Position numbers and translations under genes: made by a program
The notes under the pieces: model-generated
The model's database searches: none
The model's input: the letters and a program-made list of their open reading frames with translations, nothing else
Told to the model about the DNA's origin: nothing
Source: Oscillatoria acuminata PCC 6304
GTDB taxonomy: Bacteria > Cyanobacteriota > Cyanobacteriia > Cyanobacteriales > Laspinemataceae
Assembly: GCF_000317105.1 (NCBI RefSeq)
Contig: NC_019693.1
Span: 2,604,001 to 2,668,000, forward strand
Reading direction: 5' to 3'
Length of the DNA: 64,000 bases
Shown here: one piece after another, positions 46,374 through 56,264 of the stretch
How the letters are laid out: every line of letters begins with the position of its first letter
Position numbering within the stretch: position 1 is the first letter of the stretch

Positions 46374-47531
46374 ATGCTGCCGATTATTGAGACGATTCCT
46401 ATTGTTCAACTCGCTTCAGGCGATCAATTGTTTATCCAGGTTTATAAATTTATTGGAGACAATCCCGGTCCCAAAGCCTATATCCAATCCAATTTACATG
46501 GCGCAGAAATTGCCGGAAACGCGGTCATTCATCAATTGATAGAGTTTTTACAGGAAGTAGATGACTGTTCAATTAGCGGCGAGATTTGGCTGGTTCCGGT
46601 TTGTAATCCTCTGGGAATTAATCAGCGATCGCAACATTTTTCCAGTGGACGCTACCACAGCTATGATGGCAAAGACTGGAATCGAATATTTTGGGATTAT
46701 GAAAAAGAAGCCACAGACATTAACGACTTTGCCTACTCTCTCATTAATGTTGATCCAGAAGAAATTGAAGAATATTATCGACAGATTATCCTCGAAAAAT
46801 TTCATCAACTCCAAAAAAATATCAACGCTGCCAGTGGCGTTCCCTTCGTGGAACAGTATCGCTATAAATTACAATCATTGAGCTTAGATGCCAATTATGT
46901 GATTGACTGTCACAGTTCCACCAATCAAGGACTAGATTATCTCTACTGCTTCAATTCCCGAGAAGAAAGCGCCAAAGCCTTTCTGCTTGATTATGCAATT
47001 TTGATGACCGAGTATGATGGCGATGCCTTCGATGAAGCGGGGATGAAACCTTGGCTGGCATTAGAGAACAGTTTAGCCAAACAGGGAAAACCCATGCAGT
47101 TTGATGTCGAATCCTGGACCCTTGAACTGGGTACCGGAATGCAAATGAATCCGCAGTCCGTCACCAAAGGAGTGCGCGGGATTCAGAACTATTTGGCTAA
47201 AAAAGGGATGTTGGATATTCCCGGATTTCCCTTGCCGGAAACAGCGTCGCATTCTGTTATTTTTATCCGAAAAGACCGAATTCGTAAATATTATGCCACT
47301 GCCGGGGGAATGATTCAGAAACAATTGCCTTTGGGGACCGTAGTTCAAACCGGCGACTGTCTTTACCAACTCTTAAGTTTTGACAAAACTGGAGAACCTC
47401 CCAAAATCATCGATATTCCGGCTGTCGAACCCGGTTTAATTTTCGATGTTTGCACCAATTATTCCGCAAATCAAGGGGATTATGTCTTATCTATTTTCCA
47501 GGGAAAACCTGAGAACTTCTGTCAAAATTAA
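46374..47531 (+). CDS. Succinylglutamate desuccinylase/aspartoacylase family protein
   Basis: 385 aa. Zinc-carboxypeptidase-like fold: first zinc ligands in YIQSNLHGAEIAGNAVIHQL (HxxE), then DCHSS with the third His; the catalytic Glu may be that in SWTLELGTG. These enzymes remove acyl groups from amino acids; the C-terminal domain (GGMIQKQLPLGTVVQTGDCLYQL) is a biotinyl-like barrel. Substrate unknown. Confidence 0.85.
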   Translation: MLPIIETIPIVQLASGDQLFIQVYKFIGDNPGPKAYIQSNLHGAEIAGNAVIHQLIEFLQEVDDCSISGEIWLVPVCNPLGINQRSQHFSSGRYHSYDGKDWNRIFWDYEKEATDINDFAYSLINVDPEEIEEYYRQIILEKFHQLQKNINAASGVPFVEQYRYKLQSLSLDANYVIDCHSSTNQGLDYLYCFNSREESAKAFLLDYAILMTEYDGDAFDEAGMKPWLALENSLAKQGKPMQFDVESWTLELGTGMQMNPQSVTKGVRGIQNYLAKKGMLDIPGFPLPETASHSVIFIRKDRIRKYYATAGGMIQKQLPLGTVVQTGDCLYQLLSFDKTGEPPKIIDIPAVEPGLIFDVCTNYSANQGDYVLSIFQGKPENFCQN

Positions 47532-47550
47532 CCCTACTTATTGATACAAA

Positions 47551-47607
47551 ATATAGCGTTTTCATTGAATATAGGGTACAGCCCTATATTCAATGAAAAC
47601 GCTATAT
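47551..47607. terminator. Perfect 26-bp inverted repeat
   Basis: ATATAGCGTTTTCATTGAAT and six more bases (47551-47576) pair perfectly with 47582-47607 around TACAG. Located between convergent genes; a bidirectional terminator or a palindromic repeat. Confidence 0.7.
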
Positions 47608-47681
47608 AATGCAATGAAACCCCACCTAACTGCTTATGAAAAATAGAGTCTATACTGGTGAAATTTTTTATAACTGAAAAA

Positions 47682-48308
47682 TTACGCTTGAAAAATTTGT
47701 GCTGCTGTTAATTGTAATTCTGGAAAAGCCAAAGACTCAACTCTTTCATCATCTCGAAATTGCCTGACATCATACTCGCCATCGACTAGGTGAAAAACCG
47801 AAATAGTCGGGGGTTTAGAACTACCAATGAAGCGCCGACCCCCTAAACCTAGATAGTCTACAATCCAGTATTCTGGAATTTCCATTGATTCATAATCTCC
47901 CGCTTTTCTTAGATAATCCTTGTGCCAATTGGTATTCACTAATTTTACCAATAACCGCACTGAACTCCCGAGGGTAATGATAGACTCTTTCTGCCAACGG
48001 GGTTCGTTGCTTAGTTGCTCCCGATCCAGGACAATAATATCAGGCTGATAACCTGATTCATCCTCCAAGGGTTTCAGTAAGCAATCACCGGGAATAGAGT
48101 AAGGTAATTTTAGACGTTTGATTTCCAAATGGAGTTCACCCGTGATAAAACCCGTAATATTAGAGTGGGCACCCGTTCCTAAAGGCATTTCTACAATCCT
48201 TCCGTTGTGTAATTCATATTTACAGGCGGCATTTTCTGGATACCAGGCTACAAATTCATCAAAGGAGATGGGTTTTGTAAGGGTCTGAGTTATGATTTGT
48301 TTACTCAT
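47682..48308 (-). CDS. Uma2-family (DUF820) endonuclease-like protein
   Basis: 208 aa. TKPISFDEFVAWYPENAACKYELHNGRIVEMPLG is the typical start; the PD-(D/E)xK core is in YQPDIIVLDREQL and VRLLVKLVNTNW, where the usual E-x-K-strand reads LVKLVN in place of VEV. That substitution of the acidic residue may weaken catalysis. The family is massively expanded in cyanobacteria with unknown role. Confidence 0.82.
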   Translation of the reverse strand: MSKQIITQTLTKPISFDEFVAWYPENAACKYELHNGRIVEMPLGTGAHSNITGFITGELHLEIKRLKLPYSIPGDCLLKPLEDESGYQPDIIVLDREQLSNEPRWQKESIITLGSSVRLLVKLVNTNWHKDYLRKAGDYESMEIPEYWIVDYLGLGGRRFIGSSKPPTISVFHLVDGEYDVRQFRDDERVESLAFPELQLTAAQIFQA

Positions 48309-48680
48309 GGGTAATTTAGGGATGGAATTTGATGGAGGCGATCGCCCATCTCAAAGATCCATAAGGCTATGGGTTAGAGATGGATTCACCTTCTCATTTT
48401 AGCAAAGTGCAATATTGCCTCGGCATTTTGATTAGGTAAAATTTAAGTTTTTTTAGCCATTCTGCTGTGATTCGAGAATTTCACAGCGCTTGACTTGATG
48501 CGCCGGATCTGCAAAACTATGAAAACTCGTCCCTTGAGGGCGGCAATGCTTGGACTCCCCCGCGTCAATTTTCGGATGGAGTCCCTAAAATTGACAAATT
48601 CGGAGCCTTTTAGTCTTCACGGCTCGGGCTTGCACAATATATGACATCATTTACGCGGGATCATCCTGTACGAGAGACCA
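48309..48680. other. Intergenic region before the restriction island
   Basis: AT-rich; TTTTAGCCATTCTGC and GCGGGATCATCCTGTACGAG near the hsdM start. No strong hexamers identified. Confidence 0.4.
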
Positions 48681-50303
48681 ATGACGAACGGACTAAATGG
48701 GCAAAACGGACACAAGAAAAAGCTAGAAACTCAGCTTTGGAATATTGCCGATTCCCTGCGGGGTAAGATGAATGCCGATGAGTTTCGGGATTACTGCTTA
48801 GGGTTCATTTTCTATAAATACCTGTCCGAGCGTCAGCATCTCTATGCTAATGAAGTCTTAGCCGAGGATGGCATTGATTTTCTGGAGATTGATGAATCTT
48901 CGGAGGAAGGGCAAGAATATTTAGAGGCGATAAAGGAAGAGTCGATCGCCTCGTTGGGTTATTTTCTCAAGCCGTCGGAGTTGTTTAGTTCGTTGGCAGA
49001 ACGGGCGTTAGGAACTCAGAAAGCCCATGAGGGAAATCTCGCCGATGAGGATTTTGAGTCATCTAATTTTATTTTAGATGACCTGACCCAGGTGCTCAAT
49101 GGGATTGAACGTTCGACAATGGGGAAAGAAAGTGAAGAGGATTTTGATCACTTGTTTGAGGATTTGGATCTGACTTCGACGAAGTTGGGGCGCACTCCGA
49201 AGGCAAAAAATGCCCTGATTGCTAAGATTTTGGTGCATTTGGATAAAATCGATTTTCGCCTAGAGGATACGGAAAGTGATGTGCTGGGGGATGCCTATGA
49301 GTATTTGATTGGGCAGTTTGCCAGTGGTGCCGGGAAGAAAGCGGGGGAGTTTTACACGCCGCAGCAGGTTTCTAAAGTGTTAGCCAAGATTGTTACAACG
49401 GGAAAGCGGCGGCTGAAGTCAGTCTATGACCCTACCTGTGGATCGGGTTCCCTGTTGCTACGGGTGGCGCGGGAGGTGGAGTCCGTTGGGGATTTCTACG
49501 GGCAGGAGATGAACCGCACCACCTACAACCTGGCGCGCATGAACATGATTTTGCATGGGGTGCATTATCGCAATTTTGATCTGCGCCAGGAGGATACCCT
49601 AGAACATCCGCAGCATGAGGGAATGCGGTTTGAGGCGGTGGTGGCAAATCCGCCGTTTTCCGCGAAGTGGAGCGCCAATAAGCTGTTTGAGTCTGACGAT
49701 CGCTTTAGTCAGTATGGGTCATTGGCTCCCGGTTCTAAGGCGGATTTTGCCTTTGTGCAGCATATGCTCCATCATCTGGATGACAATGGCATAATGGCGG
49801 TGGTGTTGCCCCACGGGGTTTTGTTTCGGGGCGCGGCTGAGGGGCGGATTCGTCAATATGTGATTAAGGAGCGCAATTGGTTGGACGCCGTGATTGGGTT
49901 GCCTGCTAATATTTTTTATGGGACGAGTATCCCCACTTGTGTGCTGGTGTTTAAGAAGTGGCGGGAACATCCTGATGATGTTTTGTTTATTGATGCCAGT
50001 GCCTATTTTGAAAAAGCAAAGAATCAGAACTATTTGCGGGATGAGGATGTTGATAAGATTGTTCAGACTTATCGGGAGCGGTTGCAGAAAGAAAAGTATA
50101 GTTATCGCGCTCCGTTAACGGAAATTGAGGAAAATGATTTCAATCTAAATATTCCCCGTTATGTAGATACGTTTGAAGAGGAGGAGGAAATTGATTTAGA
50201 TGCAGTGGCGCGGGAGATCCGAGAGATAGATCAGGAGATGGTGGAGACGGACCGGCTGATTCGGGGGTTTTGCGAGGAGTTGGGGATTGAGTCGCCTTTT
50301 TAG
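48681..50303 (+). CDS. hsdM: Type I restriction-modification methyltransferase subunit
   Basis: 540 aa. N-terminal HsdM domain (12-160: LETQLWNIADSLRGKMNADEFRDYCLGFIFYKYLSER), then an N6-adenine methyltransferase with SAM motif DPTCGSGSLLLRVARE and catalytic NPPF (VVANPPFSAKW). It needs an HsdS subunit to choose the DNA site; none is encoded in the window. hsdR follows 3.1 kb downstream on the same strand. Confidence 0.95.
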   Translation: MTNGLNGQNGHKKKLETQLWNIADSLRGKMNADEFRDYCLGFIFYKYLSERQHLYANEVLAEDGIDFLEIDESSEEGQEYLEAIKEESIASLGYFLKPSELFSSLAERALGTQKAHEGNLADEDFESSNFILDDLTQVLNGIERSTMGKESEEDFDHLFEDLDLTSTKLGRTPKAKNALIAKILVHLDKIDFRLEDTESDVLGDAYEYLIGQFASGAGKKAGEFYTPQQVSKVLAKIVTTGKRRLKSVYDPTCGSGSLLLRVAREVESVGDFYGQEMNRTTYNLARMNMILHGVHYRNFDLRQEDTLEHPQHEGMRFEAVVANPPFSAKWSANKLFESDDRFSQYGSLAPGSKADFAFVQHMLHHLDDNGIMAVVLPHGVLFRGAAEGRIRQYVIKERNWLDAVIGLPANIFYGTSIPTCVLVFKKWREHPDDVLFIDASAYFEKAKNQNYLRDEDVDKIVQTYRERLQKEKYSYRAPLTEIEENDFNLNIPRYVDTFEEEEEIDLDAVAREIREIDQEMVETDRLIRGFCEELGIESPF

Positions 50304-50359
50304 GGAATGGGGGAATAGAATAAAAGTATTAACGATTGAACGAGAGGAGGTTATCAAAG

Positions 50360-50611
50360 ATGAATGTAAATCTTACACCAGAGCAGGAGAGCCTAGTTCA
50401 AGCGAAGATTGCCACGGGTAAATATCAATCGACTGAGCAGGTGATTGAGGTTGCTTTTCGGTTGCTTGAGGAATACGAACGGGCAGAAAGTGAATGGGCT
50501 TTGTTGGTTCGGGAAAAAGTCCAAGCGGCTATTGCTCGCGCAGAGGAGGAACCGCCCATTGATGGGGAACTGTTTGTTTCGGGAATTTTAGAGCGGTTTA
50601 AAAAGGGATAG
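50360..50611 (+). CDS. ParD-like antitoxin
   Basis: 83 aa: VNLTPEQESLVQAKIATGKYQSTEQVIEVAFRLLEEYE is the ribbon-helix-helix of ParD, followed by a C-terminal toxin-wrapping helix. A GAGAGGAGG ribosome site lies 9 bases before the ATG at 50360. No ParE toxin follows; it is either orphan or paired with the Fic gene 70 bp on. Confidence 0.8.
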   Translation: MNVNLTPEQESLVQAKIATGKYQSTEQVIEVAFRLLEEYERAESEWALLVREKVQAAIARAEEEPPIDGELFVSGILERFKKG

Positions 50612-50682
50612 ATGGCCCGATATTTTTTAAGAAAATCAACCAAATGAGTAAGGAATAGGACATAGAGAGGAGCTTCAAAAAG

Positions 50683-51669
50683 ATGGAACCGAGACTCAAT
50701 CAGTCCTTTGTTAGGGTGAGGGCCGATCGCTTGTTGGGGTCTTCTTCTCGACTATACGGTAAATTTATTCAACAGATTAAGAGGTTAAGTCAACAGAAAG
50801 ATTTATCATTACCGGCTTTGATAAGTCACTATTTAATTATGAATTATCGGGTTAAATTAGAGCAAATAGATAAACTCAAAACTTGGTTGGATGGCTTTAG
50901 ACCGTTTGAACCCATGATGATCGCTGAACTCAAAAAACTTTATGATGTTCGATTTACTTATAATTCTAATGCGATTGAAGGGAATACGTTAACCCAAAGT
51001 GAAACCGAGTTAGTTTTAACAAAGGGCATTACGGTGGGGGGCAAAACTCTCGACGAACATTTAGAAGTGATCGGGCATAAGGAGGCGATCGACTATATTG
51101 AAGGGTTAGCCCAAAAAGATACGGAAATTAATCAATGGGAAATTAAACAAATTCATAATTTAATTCTCCGAAAAATCAACCCGGATGAAGCGGGGAGTTA
51201 TCGGACTCTGGATGTAATGGCGGCAGGGACAAATTATCGTTATCCTCCCCATTATTTACTGTCTCAATTAATGGCGGATTTTGTGACATGGCTCAATTCA
51301 GATTCTGCTTTGGCACTCCATCCCGTAGAATATGCAACAATGGCTCATTATCGGTTTGTTTCGATTCATCCTTTTCGAGATGGAAATGGGAGAACCGCTA
51401 GATTATTAATGAATCTGCTATTAATTCGGGCGGGGTATCCTATTGTTGTGATTGACAATCAAATTCGGAATGATTATATTAATGCGTTAGCCTACGGACA
51501 ACAAAACCAAGATAATTTAAGCCAGCTTTTTGAGTTGGTTTGTGATGCGGCAATTCGTTCTCTGGTGGAAGTTTTAAGTTTATTAGTGACTGCAACCAGT
51601 AGTATAGAAAATGGGCAGGGTTTTTATCAGGAATTTACTGATTTTATTAACAATAATTTTAGGACATAA
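50683..51669 (+). CDS. Fic-domain AMPylase-type protein
   Basis: 328 aa. The catalytic motif HPFRDGNGRTARLL is intact (His general base, Asp/Asn metal and phosphate binding). An internal inhibitory helix YNSNAIEGNTLT matches (S/T)xxxE(G/N), as in class II Fic proteins, so the enzyme should be autoinhibited. A C-terminal helical extension follows. GAGAGGAG precedes the ATG at 50683. Fic genes are frequent passengers of type I loci. Confidence 0.88.
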   Translation: MEPRLNQSFVRVRADRLLGSSSRLYGKFIQQIKRLSQQKDLSLPALISHYLIMNYRVKLEQIDKLKTWLDGFRPFEPMMIAELKKLYDVRFTYNSNAIEGNTLTQSETELVLTKGITVGGKTLDEHLEVIGHKEAIDYIEGLAQKDTEINQWEIKQIHNLILRKINPDEAGSYRTLDVMAAGTNYRYPPHYLLSQLMADFVTWLNSDSALALHPVEYATMAHYRFVSIHPFRDGNGRTARLLMNLLLIRAGYPIVVIDNQIRNDYINALAYGQQNQDNLSQLFELVCDAAIRSLVEVLSLLVTATSSIENGQGFYQEFTDFINNNFRT

Positions 51670-51846
51670 AAAAATAAAATAGAAGTAGAAGTATGAAATA
51701 TTCCTCAATCTAACCACCAGTGATCGCAAAACTTAAACCCGCTCCCACTAAATCGGGCAAACTGAACAATTCAAAAAAGGCTTACTACAAAAACTGTTTG
51801 TTTGCGTGTTTATATAATCAAAACAATTTTACCCAAGGAGAAACAA

Positions 51847-52089
51847 ATGCTCACCCTAGAAATGGTTATTCAAAAAATTCAGTTATTTTCCCCAGACCAA
51901 CTCGCAAAAGTTGTGGAGTATATCGAATTTATCGAATTTCAAACGAATAAAATAGTTTCTCCATCAATCGACATCAAGCCCCAAAACAAATTCTTTGTAG
52001 AATCAGCCCAAGAATTTGTGGGTTGTTTAGATAGTGACCTAAAAGACCTCTCCCACAATCCCCAATACCTAGAAGGCTTTGGAGAATAA
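51847..52089 (+). CDS. DUF2281-like small protein
   Basis: 80 aa. MLTLEMVIQKIQLFSPDQLAKVVEYIEFIE resembles the helical DUF2281 family of putative antitoxins. CAAGGAGAAA is a good ribosome site. The TAA stop overlaps the ATG of the next gene by one base (TAATG), so the two are translationally coupled. Confidence 0.65.
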   Translation: MLTLEMVIQKIQLFSPDQLAKVVEYIEFIEFQTNKIVSPSIDIKPQNKFFVESAQEFVGCLDSDLKDLSHNPQYLEGFGE

Positions 52090-52751
52090 TGAACAGCCCT
52101 ACGGCTTCACACTCAGGGACACCGAATTTAAAAGCATCCCAAACCACACTGACCCCATCCAGAACCATGATTTTAGTAAAAGATAACGTTCCACCGCTTA
52201 CCCCAGAAGAATACTTTACTTGGGAAGAACAGCAGCTAGAAAAACATGAACTGATTAACGGTCGAGTCTATGCCATGAGTGGCGGCAGCGTAAACCATAG
52301 CCGCATTGCCGTCCGACTCACAACCCTATTCGCCAACCATTTAGAGGGAAGTGGATGCGAAACGGGTAACTCAGACTTGAGAGTTAATATTGCTGAAACC
52401 AATAATTGTATCTATCCAGATATCAGCGTCACTTGCGACGATCGCGACAAAACTGCCACCGAATATATCACCTATCCCTGCCTAATCGTCGAAGTCTTAT
52501 CCAAAAGTACAGAAGCCTACGACAGAGGTAGAAAATTCCGAATGTACCGCCAAAACCCAGCCTTAATCGATTATCTCTTGGTTAGTTCCACCAGCATCGA
52601 AATGGATTTGTATCATAAAAATGAGGCAGGCAGTTGGTTAATTATCAACTATCAAGCAGGGGATACGGTCGAACTGAAAAGCATCAATCTCAGCTTTCCG
52701 ATTGAACAGGTTTATCGCGGTTTGGATTTAACTCTAGAAACCACAACCTAA
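52089..52751 (+). CDS. Uma2-family (DUF820) endonuclease-like protein
   Basis: 220 aa from 52089 (coupled to the previous stop), or 194 aa from ATG 52167, which matches the usual N terminus MILVKDNVPPLTPEEYFTWEEQ. Core motifs: KHELINGRVYAMSGGSVNHSRI, YPDISVTCDD, CLIVEVLSKSTEAYDRGRKF (acidic D and ExxxS/K residues present, unlike the 47682 copy). Function unknown. Confidence 0.85.
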   Translation: MNSPTASHSGTPNLKASQTTLTPSRTMILVKDNVPPLTPEEYFTWEEQQLEKHELINGRVYAMSGGSVNHSRIAVRLTTLFANHLEGSGCETGNSDLRVNIAETNNCIYPDISVTCDDRDKTATEYITYPCLIVEVLSKSTEAYDRGRKFRMYRQNPALIDYLLVSSTSIEMDLYHKNEAGSWLIINYQAGDTVELKSINLSFPIEQVYRGLDLTLETTT

Positions 52752-52755
52752 AACG

Positions 52756-53049
52756 ATGAATTTCAACGATTTAACCCCAACCCTAAGAGAACAGATTAAA
52801 GCGATCGCCGCCAAACATGGAGCCTTTAATGTGCGGGTTTTTGGTTCGGTCGCCAGAGACGAAGCCGACCAAAATAGCGACCTTGATCTCATCGTAGACT
52901 ATGACCTTGACAAAATTAGCCCCTGGTTTCCCGTCCGTCTCATCCAGGATCTAGAAAACCTGCTCGGTATCAAGGTTGATGTGGTCACCGCCAACGGACT
53001 CAAAGACAGAATCCGCGATCAAGTTTTACAGGAGTCGCTCACCCTATGA
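52756..53049 (+). CDS. mntA: MNT-type nucleotidyltransferase antitoxin
   Basis: 97 aa. The minimal nucleotidyltransferase motif GSVARDEADQNSDLDLIVD (GSxAR...SDxDL) is intact. MntA antitoxins AMPylate a Tyr of the partner HepT toxin and so silence it. The stop overlaps the hepT start by ATGA (53046-53049), a coupled pair. Confidence 0.92.
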   Translation: MNFNDLTPTLREQIKAIAAKHGAFNVRVFGSVARDEADQNSDLDLIVDYDLDKISPWFPVRLIQDLENLLGIKVDVVTANGLKDRIRDQVLQESLTL

Positions 53050-53372
53050 GAAATGACAGGGAACGCTTACTCGACATCCAAGAAGCGATCGGCAAAATCG
53101 AGAAATATGCTATCCAAGGCAAAAAAGAATTTTTGGATAATGAACTGATCCAAGGCTGGATACTTCTACAGTTGCAAATTATTGGCGAGGCAGCCAGAGC
53201 CATGACCATTCAAACTCATGAGCAATATCCAGAAATTAACTGGCAAGATATTATCGGTTTCCGAAACTTATTGGTGCATGAATATTTTCGAGTGGATTTA
53301 AACATTATCTGGAAAATAGTCATGGAAGACTTACCCATTCTAAAACATCAAATTAATACAATTCTTCAATGA
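53046..53372 (+). CDS. hepT: HEPN toxin RNase HepT
   Basis: 108 aa, all helical. RNLLVHEY is the RX4HXY motif: Arg and His cleave RNA, and the Tyr is the AMPylation site used by MntA. The preceding text IIGEAARAM...PEINWQDIIGF is typical. Lies 9 bp before hsdR. Confidence 0.92.
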   Translation: MRNDRERLLDIQEAIGKIEKYAIQGKKEFLDNELIQGWILLQLQIIGEAARAMTIQTHEQYPEINWQDIIGFRNLLVHEYFRVDLNIIWKIVMEDLPILKHQINTILQ

Positions 53373-53381
53373 ATTATCCCC

Positions 53382-56264
53382 ATGACTCAATCCGAAGCAC
53401 AACTCGAACAAGACCTGATTGAACGCCTTGCCGGACTGGGCTACGAACCTGTCACGATCCGCAATGCTGTCGAACTCACTGCTAACCTCAAAACCCAACT
53501 CGAAAAACATAACGATATCACCCTCAGCGACCAAGAATTTAAAAGCATCCTCAACCACCTCGACAAAGGTAATGTCTTCGATCGCGCCAAACGCCTCCGG
53601 GACAAAATGGAACTCAGCCGCGACGATGGCACCACCTTTTACCTAGAATTTATAAGTACAGAACACTGGTGCGAAAATCAATACCAAGTCACCAACCAAG
53701 TCACCAACCAGGGGAGTTACAAAAACCGCTACGACGTAACCTTATTAATCAACGGCTTGCCCCTCGTTCAAATTGAACTCAAACGCCGAGGACTTGAACT
53801 TAAAGAAGCATTCAACCAAATCAACCGCTACCAACGCCACTCCTACGGCGCAGATAATGGACTCTTTCAATATGTCCAAATTTTCGTAATCTCCAACGGG
53901 GTCAATACTCGCTACTACGCCAACAACCGTAAACAAGAGTATAAACAGACCTTCTATTGGGCAGACGAAGGCAATAACCTGCTGACCAACCTCGACGACT
54001 TTGCCGATCGCTTTTTGGAAAAATGCCACCTCTCCAAAATGATTTGTAAATACATCGTCCTGCACGAATCTAATAAAGTGCTGATGGTGCTCCGTCCCTA
54101 CCAATATTATGCCGTCGAAACCATTATTGAGCGCGTCAAAAACACCGATAAAAACGGCTATATCTGGCACACCACCGGATCCGGCAAGACCCTCACCAGC
54201 TTCAAAGCCGCCCAAATTCTTACTAAACTTCCCACGGTTCATAAAGTGCTGTTTGTGGTCGATCGCGCTGACCTCGACTATCAAACCAGTAGAGAATTCA
54301 ACTATTTTAGCCCCGATTGCGTGGACACGACCGACAACACCCAACAACTCGTTAAACAAATGTCTGGGGATAGTCCCCTGATCGTCACCACGATCCAAAA
54401 ACTCAACCGGGCGATCACTTCCTCACGCCATGAAGCGGATATGGCTCCCCTACAAAACCAACGGATTATCTTTATCTTTGACGAGTGCCACCGCTCCCAA
54501 TTTGGCGAAACCCACCGCAAAATCACCCGCTTTTTCCACAATGCCCAACTGTTCGGCTTTACCGGCACGCCGATTTTTGCCGAGAAAAATGTTTATGTGA
54601 AAGACGGCTTAAAACTATCGACTGCCTCTTTATTTACAGAATGCTTGCACCGATATGTGATCACCAATGCGATCGCCGATGAAAATGTCCTTAAATTTTC
54701 TGTCGAGTATTGGGGCAAGCTGAAACGCAAAGACGGCACGATAATTCCTGAGCCAAAGGGCGATCGCGAGTTTTTTGAAAACCCCGATCGCATTTCCCTG
54801 ATTGTGGACTGGATTATTGAGAACCATCACCGGAAAACCCACCGCAAAAAGTTTTCAGCTATGTTCTGCGTCAGCAGTGTAAACACCCTGATCACCTATT
54901 ACGAGACATTTAAGGCCAAAAAACAACAGGGATTACACGATCTGCGCGTTGTCACCATCTTTACTCCCATTGACAACGAAGATGACGACGAAGCCAACGG
55001 ACTCATCGGCGAACCGGATTTTGATATTACCACGGATACCAGTCGCCGCCACCATAGCCGGGACAAGTTGGATGAATTTATCTCGGACTATAACCAGATG
55101 TATAAAACCCAACATTCGGCGAAAAATAGTCAGGCATTCTACGCCTACTATAAAGATATTTCTAAACGGATGAAAGACCGCGATCGGGAAGATGCCCAAG
55201 ACGTAGACCGGGCGGATATTCTCTTAGTGGTTAATATGTTTCTCACCGGGTTTGATGTCAAAAAAATTAATACCCTTTACCTTGACAAAAATCTCAAATA
55301 TCACGGGCTGATTCAAGCCTACTCCCGCACCAATCGCATATTAGGGGAACTTAAATCCCAGGGAAATATCGTTTGCTTCCGCAACCTCAAGGAGAATACA
55401 GATGATGCCGTGCTGCTGTTCTCCGATGAAAACGCTAAGGAAGAAATTTTTATTCAACCCTATGAATATCATGTGGAACAATTTAATGAGGAGGTTCAAG
55501 CACTGAGGGCGATCGCCTCCATTCCCAACGATGTCAATCAATTGATTGATGAAGAGGACCAAGTTGAGTTTGTTAAGGCTTTTCGGAATCTCATTCGCTT
55601 TTTAAATGTGAGTAAATCATTCACTGAATTTAGTTTCTCCGACTTAAATTTAGATGAACAAACCTTTGAAGATTATAAGAGCAAATATCTGGATATCTAT
55701 GACAGGACCCGCTCAAAACCCGATGAAGAGAAAGAATCTTTGGTGGAGGAAGTCGATTTTGAACTGGAACTGATCCAGCGAGACGAAATCAATGTTTCTT
55801 ATATCCTCAAGCTCCTGGGCAGACTCCAGCGCGATCGGCAAACCGATGTCACCTCAGAAGAGTACCAGAGCCAGAAAGCCTCTATCCTGGAACTCATTGG
55901 CAAAGAAGCCCAATTACGCAGCAAACGGGATTTACTGGAGAAATTTATTGAGGAGCGATTACCCACCCTTGACCCAAAAGAAAAAATAGAATCCGTTTTT
56001 CAGCACTTCTGGACTCAAGAACGGATAGCCGCAATTGAGCAATTTTGTCAGGCAGAAAACTTAAAAATTGAAGTAGTTAATCGAATGATTGCTGATTATC
56101 AATTCTCTGGGAAAGAGCCACTCCGAGAAACTGTACTGAGTGCTTGCAACCAAACCCCAAAATTATTAGAGCGTAAAAAGGTGTTTACCCGAGTGGTATC
56201 CAAATTACTCGCCATTATCAACAGGTTTGACGATGCGATCGGTCTGCTTGATGAGGAAGAATAA
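53382..56264 (+). CDS. hsdR: Type I restriction endonuclease subunit
   Basis: 960 aa. N-terminal nuclease domain with DVTLLINGLPLVQIELKRRG (D...ExK catalytic centre), then two RecA-like translocase domains: Walker A in HTTGSGKTLTSFKAAQ, DECHRSQ (DEAD-like), FTGTP (motif III) and QAYSRTNRILG (motif VI). The full length argues for an active motor and nuclease, dependent on HsdM and a missing HsdS. Confidence 0.94.
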   Translation: MTQSEAQLEQDLIERLAGLGYEPVTIRNAVELTANLKTQLEKHNDITLSDQEFKSILNHLDKGNVFDRAKRLRDKMELSRDDGTTFYLEFISTEHWCENQYQVTNQVTNQGSYKNRYDVTLLINGLPLVQIELKRRGLELKEAFNQINRYQRHSYGADNGLFQYVQIFVISNGVNTRYYANNRKQEYKQTFYWADEGNNLLTNLDDFADRFLEKCHLSKMICKYIVLHESNKVLMVLRPYQYYAVETIIERVKNTDKNGYIWHTTGSGKTLTSFKAAQILTKLPTVHKVLFVVDRADLDYQTSREFNYFSPDCVDTTDNTQQLVKQMSGDSPLIVTTIQKLNRAITSSRHEADMAPLQNQRIIFIFDECHRSQFGETHRKITRFFHNAQLFGFTGTPIFAEKNVYVKDGLKLSTASLFTECLHRYVITNAIADENVLKFSVEYWGKLKRKDGTIIPEPKGDREFFENPDRISLIVDWIIENHHRKTHRKKFSAMFCVSSVNTLITYYETFKAKKQQGLHDLRVVTIFTPIDNEDDDEANGLIGEPDFDITTDTSRRHHSRDKLDEFISDYNQMYKTQHSAKNSQAFYAYYKDISKRMKDRDREDAQDVDRADILLVVNMFLTGFDVKKINTLYLDKNLKYHGLIQAYSRTNRILGELKSQGNIVCFRNLKENTDDAVLLFSDENAKEEIFIQPYEYHVEQFNEEVQALRAIASIPNDVNQLIDEEDQVEFVKAFRNLIRFLNVSKSFTEFSFSDLNLDEQTFEDYKSKYLDIYDRTRSKPDEEKESLVEEVDFELELIQRDEINVSYILKLLGRLQRDRQTDVTSEEYQSQKASILELIGKEAQLRSKRDLLEKFIEERLPTLDPKEKIESVFQHFWTQERIAAIEQFCQAENLKIEVVNRMIADYQFSGKEPLRETVLSACNQTPKLLERKKVFTRVVSKLLAIINRFDDAIGLLDEEE

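Noticed and set aside
53745-54398. 217-codon minus frame inside hsdR
   Set aside because: Shadow frame caused by codon bias; plus-strand hsdR motifs are intact across it.
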